Shown: positions 28,435 to 37,692, numbered from the stretch's first letter. The stretch: DNA of 64,000 bases from Bog-756 sp963727075 (GCA_963727075.1 CAVSET010000006.1:1736001-1800000), one strand, 5' to 3'. Made by a program: numbers and translations. Notes: generated from the letters alone by a model not told the origin.

Positions 28435-28776
28435 CTATCGCGGGCCGGGCGGGCGGGCGTTCCCCATGATCCGGCGGGTCCCGCCCCGCCGGAGCCGGCC
28501 GGCACGCCGGGCCCAGCGGTACCAGCCGGCGTCGAGCACGAGGTCCCGGCGGATCAGGTTCCAGTGGGCGAGATCGCGGAAGCGCCACACCACCTCGATG
28601 TCGACGTCGCCGCCGAGCCCGGGATGGGTCGTGCGGCACGACTCCATGGCGGCGCCCGCCGCCGTCATGACCGGGATGGCGTCCTCTTCGAGGGCGTGGA
28701 GATAGGTCTCGGCGTCCTCCTCTGCCACCTGAACGGTGTCGACGAGATAGAGCTCGGACGAATCGAGGATGACCAC
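28435..28776 (-). CDS. Hypothetical barrel-like protein
   Basis: 113 aa. SELYLVDTVQVAEEDAETYLHALEEDAIPVMTAAG and VDIEVVWRFRDLAHWNLIR have the alternating strand-helix layout of a ferredoxin-like (NIPSNAP/Dabb-type) barrel. It pairs with the downstream Dabb gene, so the two may form a heterodimer. C-terminus is basic (GTRRIMGNARPPGPR). GTG start at 28776. Confidence 0.6.
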   Translation of the reverse strand: MVILDSSELYLVDTVQVAEEDAETYLHALEEDAIPVMTAAGAAMESCRTTHPGLGGDVDIEVVWRFRDLAHWNLIRRDLVLDAGWYRWARRAGRLRRGGTRRIMGNARPPGPR

Positions 28777-28890
28777 GGGCCAACACTACGGACCGCTCCG
28801 ACGGCCGTCGACCGGTCCCGCCATGCCGTCACGGAAAGCTAGGACGGCGGTGGGCGGGCCCGGCCCGGACTGGATGCCGATCAGGCATGC

Positions 28891-29481
28891 TTGACCCGTG
28901 CATCGCCCATCCATGTCGACCGACGGTCGGAGCCAGCGCGAGACAGGATGCTCGCCGGGGACCTCTACCGGGCCGACGAGCCCGAGCTGATCGCCGCGCA
29001 CCTGCGGGCGGTGACGCTCGTCGAGGCGTTGAACACGACGCCGCCGGGCAACCTCGAGGAGCGGCGGCGCATCCTGGTCGAGCTCCTCGGCGCCTTCGGC
29101 GAGGACAGCACGGTCCGCCCACCCCTAGTTTGCGACTATGGCTCGTACCTCCACATCGGTGCCAGGACCTTCGTCAACTTCGGTCTGGTGGCACTGGACG
29201 CGGCCCCCATCACCATCGGGGACGACGTGCAGATCGGACCGAACGTACAGCTGCTGACCCCGACGCATCCCATCGATGCTCAGCTCCGACGGGACAAATG
29301 GGAGGCGGCCGAGCCCATCCACGTCGGGGACAACGTCTGGCTGGGCGGTGGGGCCATCGTCCTGCCCGGCGTGTCCATCGGAGAGAACACCGTGGTGGGT
29401 GCCGGATCGGTCGTGACCAAGGACCTTCCCGCCGGGGTGGTGGCGGTCGGAAACCCGGCCCGCATCATCCGGGAGGCCTGA
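28891..29481 (+). CDS. Sugar O-acetyltransferase (maltose/galactoside acetyltransferase type)
   Basis: 196 aa left-handed beta-helix. RMLAGDLYRADEPEL, CDYGSYLHIGARTFVNF, LLTPTHPIDAQLR and VVGAGSVVTKDLPAGVVAVGNPARII are hexapeptide-repeat landmarks of the Maa/LacA family, with His of TPTHPID as the catalytic base. It acetylates sugars with acetyl-CoA. The TTG at 28891 lies in frame, but the ATG at 28948 agrees better with the family N-terminus. The region between may contain a shift. Confidence 0.82.
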   Translation: MTRASPIHVDRRSEPARDRMLAGDLYRADEPELIAAHLRAVTLVEALNTTPPGNLEERRRILVELLGAFGEDSTVRPPLVCDYGSYLHIGARTFVNFGLVALDAAPITIGDDVQIGPNVQLLTPTHPIDAQLRRDKWEAAEPIHVGDNVWLGGGAIVLPGVSIGENTVVGAGSVVTKDLPAGVVAVGNPARIIREA

Positions 29482-29532
29482 CGTCTAACGTCGGGCGTCA
29501 CAGCGAGGGCCTCGAAAGGCGAAGGGTCTGGG

Positions 29533-29838
29533 ATGGAACCACCGGTGGCGTGCCCGCTCAGCCCTGAAGATGCCGTCCTCCCGGCTGGCGGAGTGGCGAA
29601 GCCTCCTCCACCGGGCCGTCGACGGGCCGATCGCCCGGGCGGACACCGGTTGTGCCTGCGTCTCAGCTCGTCTGGCGAGGATCTGCTGGCTGCGGTCGAC
29701 CTCGCTCGACGGGAGAAGGCATGCTGTCCCTTCTTCGAGTTCTCCATCGAGGTCCGGACCGATGCGAACTGGCTCGTGGTGACAGTCCCCCCGGCCGGCG
29801 TCGAGGCCTTGGACGGCCTGGCCGGTCTCCTCTCCTGA
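29533..29838 (+). CDS. MerR-associated small protein, apparent compensating frameshifts
   Basis: 101 aa as an open frame. The start VACPLSPED and the end LARREKACCPFFEFSIEV match a small Cys-motif protein or C-terminal domain often found with mercury/MerR regulators. The middle, however, reads far better in another frame (MPSSRLAEWRSLLHRAVD). Two opposite shifts, near 29569 and 29640, would join these into one family-like protein. The CCPFF motif may bind a heavy metal. Confidence 0.55.
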   Translation: MEPPVACPLSPEDAVLPAGGVAKPPPPGRRRADRPGGHRLCLRLSSSGEDLLAAVDLARREKACCPFFEFSIEVRTDANWLVVTVPPAGVEALDGLAGLLS

Positions 29839-30145
29839 CCGGGGTGGGCGCCGCGATCGAGGAGAGCACGCGCCGAAGCCACCACTGCGCCAATACGACT
29901 GCCTCTCACTGTCCCAGTCGTACTCGAGCCGCCGATCAGTAGCGCCAACTCACTTGACCTCCCGTGTCCCATCCGACAAGCTGCCGGAGGGGCGGACAGG
30001 ATGGTGGATTCGGAAGTCGACGTGGTGCTGTGACGGCATCTGCGTCTCAACTGGCTCGGCCTCGGTGCCGACCGGGGACCGAAGATGCATGGCACGGCCG
30101 GCATTCGACCAGGAGATCCGCCAACGACAATGGAGGCGCGGCGTG
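29839..30145. other. Non-coding stretch before the repeat protein
   Basis: No supportable gene. TTGACC at about 29953 could be a -35 element. GGAGG at 30132-30136 is the ribosome site of the next gene. Confidence 0.4.
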
Positions 30146-31859
30146 ATGAAAATTCGTGCAAGTACCCGGAACGGGAACCCAGAAAGACCCGGAATACCGA
30201 GGGAGACCCGACGCATCCGGATGCTGCCGATATCGCTGATGGCTGCGGCGCTCCTGATGGTGCCGCTCGGCCTGGTGGCCGGCGCGACCGCCGCATCGGC
30301 GGCCACTCCAGCCCCGGTTACCTGCACTGGCCCCCTGGCCGCGGGCACCTACAGCTCGGTGATGGTTTCGGGTACCTGTGCCATCTCGGCCGGACAGGTC
30401 GTGGTCACCGGCGATGTGACGGTGCCCGCCGGTGCCAATTCCCTGGTGGCGGCCTACGCCCTCAACGCCGGGGCACCGTCGACCACGTCGGGTTTGACCG
30501 TGAACGGCAACATCATCGTGGGCAGCGGCGGTGTGGCCATCGTCGGGTGCGAAGCGGCCCATTTCGCTTGTGTCGACGACCCCAACCAGGTAAGCCCGAC
30601 CCTCAACTCTCCGGCCACCGTCCAGGGCAGCATCAACGCCACTAGCCCGCTCGGAGTCGTGGTGCACGTCACGACCATCGGAGGGGACGCCACCCAGTCC
30701 GGTGGTGGTGGTGGGGTCAACTGCTGCACCCCGCACCGGGATCTTCGCCACGTTTGGCTCTCCCGCCTACAGCGACTACGAGGACAACACCATTGCCGGC
30801 AACATGCGCGTCGCTGGCCTCAACTCCTGCTGGCTGGGGAGCATCCGGAACCAGATCGGCGGCAGCGCCACCTTCACCGACAACACCCTGGCCGACCCGG
30901 ACGCCAATGAGGTCCTCAGCAGCCAGATCGCCGGGCAACCTCCTGTGCACGGGGAATTCGCCGGCCATGCAGTACGGCGACTCAAGTGGTACAGCTGACA
31001 TCGTCGGGGGCTTTGCCACCGGCCAGTGCGCTTTCAGCGTCCTGGCCCCGAACCCGGCGCCGGCCGGCCCGCTGACGCCGATCACCAAGCCGGGAACACC
31101 GCCCGGTTACTGGTTCATGGCCCAGGACGGTGGGGTGTTCACCTTCAATGTCCCGTTCCTGGGCTCACTGGGTGGGCAGACCCTCAGCCAGCCCATCGTC
31201 GGCATGGCCGCCGTACCCGGTGGGAGCCAATTACAACCTGGCCGATGCCAATGGGGTGGTCTACGGCTACGGACCTCATGCCAGTGACTGCGCCGGCCTC
31301 AACGCCGCCCTCAACCAGCCGATCGTAGGCATCGCGCCTGCACCCGGTGGGAACGGCTGCTGGACGGCCGCATCCGACGGAGGTGTGTTCAGCTTCGGGT
31401 CGAATGCCGCTTTCTACGGCTCAATGGGCGGGATGTCACCCTCAACCAGCCGGTGGTCGGCATCGCCTCGACACCCAACGGGGACGGGTACTACCTGGTC
31501 GCCGCCGACGGCGGCGTCTTCACCTTCGGGCCCGGGGCCAAATTCCAGGGCTCGATGGGCGGCGTCGCACCTCAACAGGCCGGTCGTCGGGATGGCCGTG
31601 GATCCGTCGACCGGTGGGTACTGGCTGGTGGCCTCCGACGGTGGGGTGTTCAGCTTCAATGCACCGTTCCTCGGCTCCACCGGCAGCCTGCGGCTGAACA
31701 AGCCGGTGGTCGGGATGGCGGCGGCGCCGACCGGCGACGGCTACTACCTGGTGGCCTCCGACGGCGGCATCTTCACCTTCGGGGCCGGGGCCCATTTCCA
31801 GGGCTCGACCGGGGCCATCCAGCCTCAACCAGCCCGTGGTCGGGATGGCGCTCGGCTAA
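30146..31859 (+). CDS. Secreted protein with six C-terminal ~40-residue repeats, several frameshifts
   Basis: About 570 aa after joining at least seven segments. A signal peptide (MLPISLMAAALLMVPLGLV ... ASAA) is followed by a Gly/Thr-rich beta region (TGDVTVPAGANSLVAAYALN, NGNIIVGSGGVAIVGCEA), with features of a right-handed helix or bacterial adhesin fold. From 31105 come six repeats of the type GYWLVASDGGVFSF ... LNKPVVGMA, ending VVGMALG before TAA. Shifts sit near 30733, 30933, 31222, 31434, 31567 and 31822. GGAGG at 30132 sets the start. Extracellular; likely surface-bound. Confidence 0.7.
31105..31856 (+). repeat. Six ~40-residue surface repeats (first protein)
   Basis: The units start near GYWFMAQDGG, ANYNLADANG, GCWTAASDGG, GYYLVAADGG, GYWLVASDGG and GYYLVASDGG. 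The second unit is the most divergent. Core positions are Gly-Tyr-Trp/Tyr, Asp-Gly-Gly and Leu-Asn-x-Pro-Val-Val-Gly. Confidence 0.75.
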
Positions 31860-31871
31860 CCAAGGCGTCGG

Positions 31872-31903
31872 GGAGTCCGGGGGCCGTCGGGTCCCCGGAC
31901 TCC
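31872..31903 (+). terminator. GC-rich hairpin terminator
   Basis: Perfect 11-bp stem (GGAGTCCGGGG with CCCCGGACTCC) and a 10-nt loop, beginning 13 bp after the TAA of the repeat-protein gene. There is no T tract, as in many actinobacterial terminators. Confidence 0.65.
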
Positions 31904-31938
31904 GTGCCACCTGCGGAGCCCCGGGCGCGCCTCGAGCC

Positions 31939-32643
31939 ATGTCCTCTGCCCTGGCCGCGGTCTCCCCCCACCTCGACGACCTGGCGCTGAGCTGCGCCAA
32001 CCTGCTGGCCGTCCACCCGGGTTCATCCCTGGTGACCGTGTTCGCCGGCGGTCCGTCCTCGGTCGACCCGGTGACCGGCTGGGAGGCACTCTCCGGGCGT
32101 GTTCGATCCCGGAGCGGACATCGTCGGGGCCAGGCGGGCCGAGGACGCCAGAGCGGCAGCAGTGCTCGCCAGTGAGCACCATCACCTCGACCACTGGGAC
32201 GACCAGTACCGCTGCCCGGTCTACGGCTATGCGGGCCACGGTGGCGACGAGCTGGTGCGGCCGTCGCATCGGACCTCGAGGGCTGGTCAGCCGGTCGGCA
32301 GCGCCACCTGGCTGGTGCCCGCTCGGGATCAGCCATCCCGACCACGAGATCACCGCGGCGGCCTGCCTAGAGCGTCGCGGACCGCCACCCCGAACTGGAC
32401 TGGCTGGTCTACGAGGAGCTCCCCTACGCCGTCTACCTGGCGGAGAGGGTCGACGAGCTGGCGGCCCGGCTACGGGACCGAGGACTCGAGCTGCGGCCGG
32501 CCGACGGGGTGGAGCTGATCGGTAGCGGTCCGACCAAGCTCGAGGTGGTCGGCTGCTACACCTCGCAGCTGGGGCCTTTGGGGGACGGCGTGACCGCGGC
32601 ACTCAGCTCGCCCGAGCGCATCCACCGCCTGACCCGCTCCTGA
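31939..32643 (+). CDS. PIG-L family deacetylase, three frameshifts
   Basis: About 234 aa when four segments are joined. AVSPHLDDLALSCANLLA replaces the usual AHPDD with SPHLDD, seen in a subgroup of the family, and ISHPDHEITAAAC carries the later His ligand. Shifts near 32099, 32321 and 32379 are all +1, and each is repaired by dropping a G after a C (CCC-G-CTC, CGC-G-GAC). The role may be de-N-acetylation of a surface sugar, given the secreted neighbours. The start is ATG at 31939. Confidence 0.65.
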
Positions 32644-32853
32644 ACGTAGGGGGACGGGAGTCCAAAGGTGCCTGGACCGGTCGGCATGAGGCAAGTGCTG
32701 ATCGGCGGGCGCTCCGAAGCGGGTTGAGCCCGGATCGGCCGTCGCCGACCCGCCGCCGGGCGGAGGGCAACCGACCGGTCGTCGGGCGACGCCCCTACGA
32801 CAGACGGGTCGGGGACAGTAGGCGCCCCTGGACCGTGGCCAGCACCTGGCCGC

Positions 32854-33529
32854 TCATCCTCCGCCAGGTACGGCCGAGGTGAGCAGGGCGAGGCCGAGAG
32901 CCACCATGGTGAGCCCCAGGATCCACAGTGGCTTGGTGTTCACGCCGGTGAAGGGCAACTGGGTGGGTGCGGCGCTGGTCGGGGTCGGCGGTGAAGGGGA
33001 GTGCGGCCGGGGCGCCGGCGGCACCGTGGCCGGTGGGGTCGGAGGTGTCGTGGGCGGGCGGTGGCTGGTGGTTGGAGACCACCACGGGCGGGATGGTCGT
33101 GGTCGTGGTGGTCGTGGTGGTCGTGGTGGTGGTCGTCGTCGTGGTCGTGGTGGGCGGTGGGTTGCAGTCCTCGATGGTGTGCTGGAACCCTCGTTCGGGC
33201 ACGAAGGGGGGACCGACATAGGCATCGGCCTGGATCACGCCGCAGAAGTCCTTGGGGTAGGCGATGGTCAGTGTGCCGGACGTCCCGAAGACGGTACCGA
33301 CGTCCACCGAGAGCTTCGGCTCGTTGAGGAAGAACTTCCACTCGCAGGTCGGCTGGGAGGCCTGGCACGCCGGCGTGGGGATGATCAGCTGGGCCTGGTG
33401 GCCCGCATCATCGAAGATGATGACCGGCTCGGACGAGCTCGCCGCGGCACTCCAGGCAGCCCCTCCCACTGTGGCACTGAGCGCGAACAGCGCTATGACC
33501 GAGATGAAGACGACGATCAACCGTTTCAC
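32854..33529 (-). CDS. LPXTG-type surface protein with Thr tract, frameshifted near 33055
   Basis: About 225 aa. The signal peptide MKRLIVVFISVIALFAL ends near AAWSAAASS, then a ~100-residue domain with paired Cys (PACQASQPTCEW, DFCGVIQAD, IEDCNPPP). A 19-Thr stalk follows. In the next frame the chain continues PTTPPTPPATVPP to the sorting signal QLPFTG, a hydrophobic helix and a short tail ending PGGG. Dropping one base in CCCGCCC near 33055 joins the frames. A sortase should anchor it to the wall, but none is in the window. Confidence 0.75.
33095..33151. repeat. Trinucleotide tract coding for 19 threonines
   Basis: A 57-bp run of GGT/CGT/GGT-type triplets (ACC/ACG read leftward). It encodes the stalk of the LPXTG protein, and slippage here would alter stalk length. 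Confidence 0.85.
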
Positions 33530-33537
33530 GATGGCTC

Positions 33538-33729
33538 CTATGTGGTTAAGACGCTCGGGAGTTCGGCAGGCTCGAGGGAGCCATTCGCCGGTCGGGGCCC
33601 GCTGCGCCGCTCGGTGACGGGCACCCTCGCAAGATCGGTCGGCGGGTCGACGATGGCGGCGGGAGGGTCGTTGGCCACTCGGCCGCGGACCACCTCCATC
33701 ATCACTCCGTCGCTCCGCCCGAACCTCAT
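33538..33729 (-). CDS. Possible small protein upstream of the LPXTG gene
   Basis: 63 aa frame starting MRFGRSDGVMMEVVRGRV, hydrophilic, with no known motif. It ends 8 bp before the LPXTG gene on the same strand, which would allow cotranscription. The ribosome site is weak, so it may be only an open frame in the leader. Confidence 0.3.
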   Translation of the reverse strand: MRFGRSDGVMMEVVRGRVANDPPAAIVDPPTDLARVPVTERRSGPRPANGSLEPAELPSVLTT

Positions 33730-33981
33730 GCCCCGTAGCTTACCCCCGATTTCGGATGCTGCCGATCTCACCGGCGATGCTGCCGTAGCATCATCGGATC
33801 GGCGATGAGCCGATGCCCCTATCCGCATGTGGCGCCTCGACTCGATCGGCGAACTGACGGAAATCCTACTCCTGCCGGGCACCGGAGTCATCGGCTGACG
33901 CCAAAAACTCACTCAACGTGGTTGCCCGAAATTCCGCCAGCCACCAGGAAATTTGTCGGCCGCTATTGCAACAGCACCCTT

Positions 33982-33997
33982 GCGAGATGTATCTCGC
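33982..33997. promoter_or_regulatory. Perfect 16-bp palindrome upstream of an HTH gene
   Basis: GCGAGAT-GT-ATCTCGC, with exact 7-bp arms, ends 12 bp before the GTG of the helix-turn-helix gene, in an AT-richer patch. It is placed like an operator for self-regulation. Confidence 0.5.
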
Positions 33998-34009
33998 TAG
34001 AGAACGCTT

Positions 34010-34654
34010 GTGAGTGGCAAAATGAAGCTCATGCCCTTCGAGCCCCGGCCGGTCAGCGCCAAGGCGTGGAAGGCCCTCGACCGTGTGGTGGCGGCCAACG
34101 AGGCCATGCGGGATGCGGAAGCGAAGCGGGCCAAGCAAGCGAGGAAGCGGGCCAAGTCGATCGAGGAGGCCCGACGGTGCGGGCTCTCACTCGATGCCAT
34201 CGCCGAACGGCTCGGGGTCAGCCGGGAGCGGGTCCGTCAGATGGCGGCAAGCCGCGCCGAAACGGAAGCGGCCCGACTAGGGCTGCCGGTGGCGGGCTGC
34301 CGGAGCCGGTCGTCAGGCCGGTGTGCGGGCCGGAGCAGGAGCGCTCCTCGGATCAGTGCCGGGTCAGGGATCACCGAGCTCCGCCGGCCACGGGCCGTGG
34401 TAGCCCTCCCGGGGGTGGGACGTCGGCCGTGGCCTCCCGCTACCCGATCGGCAGGGCCCGGGCGGGTGGAGGGTGACGCCGGCGCAAGCCTGAGGCCTAG
34501 CGGCCCATCCCCACCACCGGCTTGTTCAGGCGGATGGACCCGGCGGAGCCGTAGAACGGGGCGTCGCCGAAGGCGAAGATGCCGCCGTCGGAGGCCACCA
34601 GCCAATAGCCCCGCCCGTCGGGCGTGGCGGCCATGCCGACCACCGGCTGGTTGA
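34010..34654 (+). CDS. Sigma-70 region-4-like helix-turn-helix protein
   Basis: The first ~85 residues are convincing: a Lys/Arg/Ala-rich helix (NEAMRDAEAKRAKQARKRAK), then GLSLDAIAERLGVSRERVRQMAA, a region-4 HTH that contacts DNA. Beyond residue ~90 the frame is Arg/Pro-rich, and its last 158 bp run antisense to the repeat gene. The real end is therefore probably earlier, perhaps hidden by a shift. GTG at 34010 or ATG at 34022. Role as a small DNA-binding regulator is inferred. Confidence 0.55.
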   Translation: MSGKMKLMPFEPRPVSAKAWKALDRVVAANEAMRDAEAKRAKQARKRAKSIEEARRCGLSLDAIAERLGVSRERVRQMAASRAETEAARLGLPVAGCRSRSSGRCAGRSRSAPRISAGSGITELRRPRAVVALPGVGRRPWPPATRSAGPGRVEGDAGASLRPSGPSPPPACSGGWTRRSRRTGRRRRRRCRRRRPPANSPARRAWRPCRPPAG

Positions 34655-36341
34655 GGTGGATGGCCCCGGTCGAGCCGTAGAAGGCGGCGTCGCCGAAGCT
34701 GAAGATGCCGCCGTCGGAGGCCACCAGCCAGTAGCCGTGGCCGCTCGGGGTCGCGGCCATGCCCACGATGGGCCGGTTGAGGTGGATGGCCCCGGTGGAG
34801 CCGTAGAAGGCGGCGTCGCCGAAGCTGAAGATGCCGCCGTCCGACGGCCACCAGCCAGTAGCCGTGGCCGTCGGGGGTGGCGGCCATGCCGACCACCGGC
34901 TGGTTGAGGTGGATGGCCCCGGTCGAGCCGTAGAAGGCGGCGTCGCCGAAGCTGAAGATGCCGCCGTCGGAGGCCACCAGCCAGTAGCCCCTGGCCGTCG
35001 GGGTGGCGGCCATGCCCACCACCGGCTGGTTGAGGTGGATGGCCCCGGTGGAGCCGAAGAAGGCGGCGTCGCCGAAGGCGAAGACGCCCCCGTCCCGAGC
35101 CACCGTCCAGTACCCGCCACCGTCCGATGTGCCGGCCATCCCGACCACCGGCTGGTTGAGGCGGATGGCCCCGGTCGACCCGCAGAAGGGGAGGTTCCCG
35201 TAGGTGAAGATGCCCCCGTCACTGGCGGTCAGCCGGTAACCGGCGGGCGTGCCCGTCGGACGGATTGCAGGGGACATTGAGGTCGTTGGTCACATCGATG
35301 GGTGCCACGAACAGCCGTCGCGCACCGCCACAACCGTTGCAGGTGCCGGTGCATCCGGCTCGGCCACGCCGCATAGCCGAGCCACCAGCTCCCACTGGCG
35401 TCCTGGAAGAGCGACCCCCCACCGGGCCCGGCCACGCTCCCGTACGAGGTGAGGAACGGGCTCGCCGGCTGGCTGCACGGCCCGAGAGGGCCGCTGCAGG
35501 AGGTGAGGGCCTGCGAATAGGTGGCGTCTTGGAAGTTGCCGGGCGAGAACAGCAGGCCATAGCCGCCGGTGCTGAACACCATCTGGGGATCGTCGAAGGT
35601 GGTCTCCCACGGGAGGTCGGCCTGGTCCACGGTGAGGAGGACGGTCGGCGTACCGGCGAAGTGGGTCCCATCGGCGCTGAGCGGGACCGACCAGACCTGG
35701 GACGGCTCGGGCGAACTGCCGTCGTTGGACTTCCACAGCAGGTAGGCGGCACCGGTGGCCGGGTCGACGAAGGGGCTGGGGTCGAGGACGTCCCCGGCGC
35801 CGCCCGCCCCGCAGTAGGAAGGGCCACCGGAAGAGTCGGTGAAGACGGGCGAGCTCGGGGTCAACGAGGCCGCGGTGGCCACCGAGAGGCAGCTGTGGCC
35901 GCTGTCGATCGGGTGCGGGCTGACCGAGGCGTCGTACCACATGACCCAGTGACCCCCGTAGAAGAAGACGCCTGGCGAGGTCTGGGTGTCCATCTGCTCC
36001 CACGAGGGCACTGCGGGAAGGGCCGACGACCCGAAGCCACCGGTGTAGGAACGCCATCCGGTCGTCGGGTTCCCCGTCGTGTCGACCAGCGCCTGCAGAT
36101 GATTCCCGAGTGGGGTTCCAGTCGTGAAGGCGTAGTAGGTCCCGCCGGAGTAGACGATGTCGGGATCGGGGGCGTCGCCGGCGAACGCCGGCGTCTGGCT
36201 GACGATGACCGAGACGTGACCGAGGGCCCCCGGCGCCACTGGTGCTGCTCCCGTTCGAGGGACGATCATCATCGATGAAGCAAGAGCCAGGAGAACACTG
36301 GTGAGGGCGGCCGTCATGATCTTGGTCCTCGAGGTCGTCAA
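34497..36341 (-). CDS. Secreted GH43-like beta-propeller protein with six C-terminal repeats, three frameshifts
   Basis: About 614 aa. A TTG at 36341 behind GGAGGAGG, a signal peptide (MTAALTSVLLALASSMMIVP), then a five-bladed GH43-type domain: DAPDPDIVYSGG (base Asp), DPSPFVDPATGAAYLLW and DLPWETTFDDPQMV (acid Glu). After AAW the frame shifts near 35361 and again near 35254. Then six repeats of the GYWLVASDGGIFSFGDAAFYGS type run to VVGMGR, with a third shift near 34845. It probably cleaves arabinan/xylan-like glycans outside the cell, the repeats acting as a wall- or glycan-binding module. Confidence 0.75.
34500..35241 (-). repeat. Six 42-residue surface repeats (second protein)
   Basis: 126-bp units. 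Units 3-5 are nearly identical at DNA level (GGGGCCATCCACCTCAACC core), suggesting recent homogenisation. Units 1, 2 and 6 have diverged (GYRLTASDGG, GYWTVARDGG, end VVGMGR). Confidence 0.85.
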
Positions 36342-36672
36342 TGAGCCTCCTCCGTGATGTCCAGTGCCACGACCCGCGACATTCCCCAGATCGGAGCCGC
36401 TCGGGTTCGCCTTCCGTCGGTAGTGTCGTCACTCCGACCGGTTGACTGAAGAGATCGCCGTCGTTTCCTCAAGACCCGGTCGGCGCCACCTTGGGGTATG
36501 AGGGCGACCATGGTGACAACCTGGCGCCCGCGATCGGGGCCCTCCGGAGGCGGAACCTTTGCCTACAGGCTCTACCCGGCCGTCGCCGCGGTAGTGAGTG
36601 TGCCCCTAGGGCCAACCATCAGACATTTAAGGCGACCCCTCCCGGGGTCCTGTTCAGCTCATCTGCTGAGCA
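36342..36672. other. Non-coding stretch between two GH43-like genes
   Basis: No supportable gene. It contains the ribosome site of the leftward repeat protein and no evident promoter element. Confidence 0.4.
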
Positions 36673-37692
36673 TCAAGGAGTCACGACGTACGGCGTGCCA
36701 TGGTGGTCGAAGTCGAGCTTGACCAGAGCCAGCGGACGAGTTGCCGGCGGAAAGAAGTATCCGTCCGGGTTGTACGCAATCCAAGCCTGCCCGTCCGGGC
36801 CACGGAAGGCATATTCCTCACCCGGCGCCGCACCTTGCGGGCTACTTCCGACCAGCTTCACCACGCTCTGGATGTGGCATGGGCCGGCGGGCCCATCGCA
36901 GGGGGTGGTGAAGATCTGATAGGTCGGGCTGTGGTAATCGGAGCTGCCCGACGAGAAGACAAGCCACCACTGCTTGGTCAACGGGCTCCGGATCAGGCTG
37001 GGCGCCTCGATCATCCCTTGTTCCCACGGTTGGTCCGAGGTTAGCAACATGTATTGCGGGCCGTAGGGCATGCCGTCGGGCCCGACGCGCTGGGAATAGA
37101 ACGTGGTCGGCTTGCCCGCGCCGTTGCCGTTGGTCTTGTCGAGGAGCCACCACTGTCCGGCGACCTCGACCATCGACGGGTCGATCTCGCCCTCTGTCGA
37201 GGCATCGCACGGCACCCGCCGCGGGTCGACGACGAAGGGGCCCGCCGCGGTACGGGCCGTGGCCCGAAACAGGCAGAAGCTCCCTTGGGTGTCACCCGTA
37301 CTCCCCCACATCGTCCATACGCCGTTGACGTCCTGGACCTCCGGGGCCCAGGTCGTGAACAGTGCGCCATGCCACGTCGGCAGGGCCGGAAGCGCTTCGC
37401 CCACATAGGTCCAGGGCCCGGTGATCTTCTGTGACTGCCACTCGGGGGCAAAGGCGAACAGGGTCTCGGTGTTGTACATCCGGTAGACCTGGAACTGCGG
37501 GTCCCAGATGATGGCCGGGTCAGCCCGAGTGATGGTCGGGTCGATCACCAGGCCGGGCGCGCTGGCTAACACCGGCGAAGACGTCGGCGACGGCAGCGAG
37601 TCAGCATGGAGCGATGCCGGTAGGGCGATCAGCGACACCGCCAGGATCGCCAAGCCCACGATCGCCAAGCAGAGTGCCCCCCTGACCTTCAT
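36673..37692 (-). CDS. Secreted GH43-family glycosidase
   Basis: 339 aa, in one frame. Signal peptide GALCLAIVGLAILAVSLIALPAS. The propeller motifs are RADPAIIWDPQFQVYRMY (first Asp), TTWAPEVQDVNGVW, EIDPSMVEVAGQWWLLD (pKa Asp) and GMIEAPSLI (acid Glu). It is likely an extracellular arabinanase/xylosidase-type enzyme or a sugar-binding relative. It lies on the same strand as the repeat-bearing GH43-like gene, 331 bp away. The two may share substrates. Confidence 0.85.
   Translation of the reverse strand: MKVRGALCLAIVGLAILAVSLIALPASLHADSLPSPTSSPVLASAPGLVIDPTITRADPAIIWDPQFQVYRMYNTETLFAFAPEWQSQKITGPWTYVGEALPALPTWHGALFTTWAPEVQDVNGVWTMWGSTGDTQGSFCLFRATARTAAGPFVVDPRRVPCDASTEGEIDPSMVEVAGQWWLLDKTNGNGAGKPTTFYSQRVGPDGMPYGPQYMLLTSDQPWEQGMIEAPSLIRSPLTKQWWLVFSSGSSDYHSPTYQIFTTPCDGPAGPCHIQSVVKLVGSSPQGAAPGEEYAFRGPDGQAWIAYNPDGYFFPPATRPLALVKLDFDHHGTPYVVTP

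Noticed and set aside
33095..33151. GGT/CGT triplet run considered as a regulatory microsatellite in a promoter
   Set aside because: It is in frame inside the LPXTG gene and codes for the threonine stalk.
34500..35241. Regular ~126-bp DNA repeats that could be taken for a CRISPR array
   Set aside because: The units are far longer than CRISPR repeats, lie in frame, code for a conserved 42-residue protein repeat, and have no unique spacers or cas genes.
1278..35380. Programmed +1 ribosomal frameshifting as the cause of the many shifts
   Set aside because: The sites lack a shared slippery heptamer, stop codon or downstream structure, and some genes would need three to six events each.
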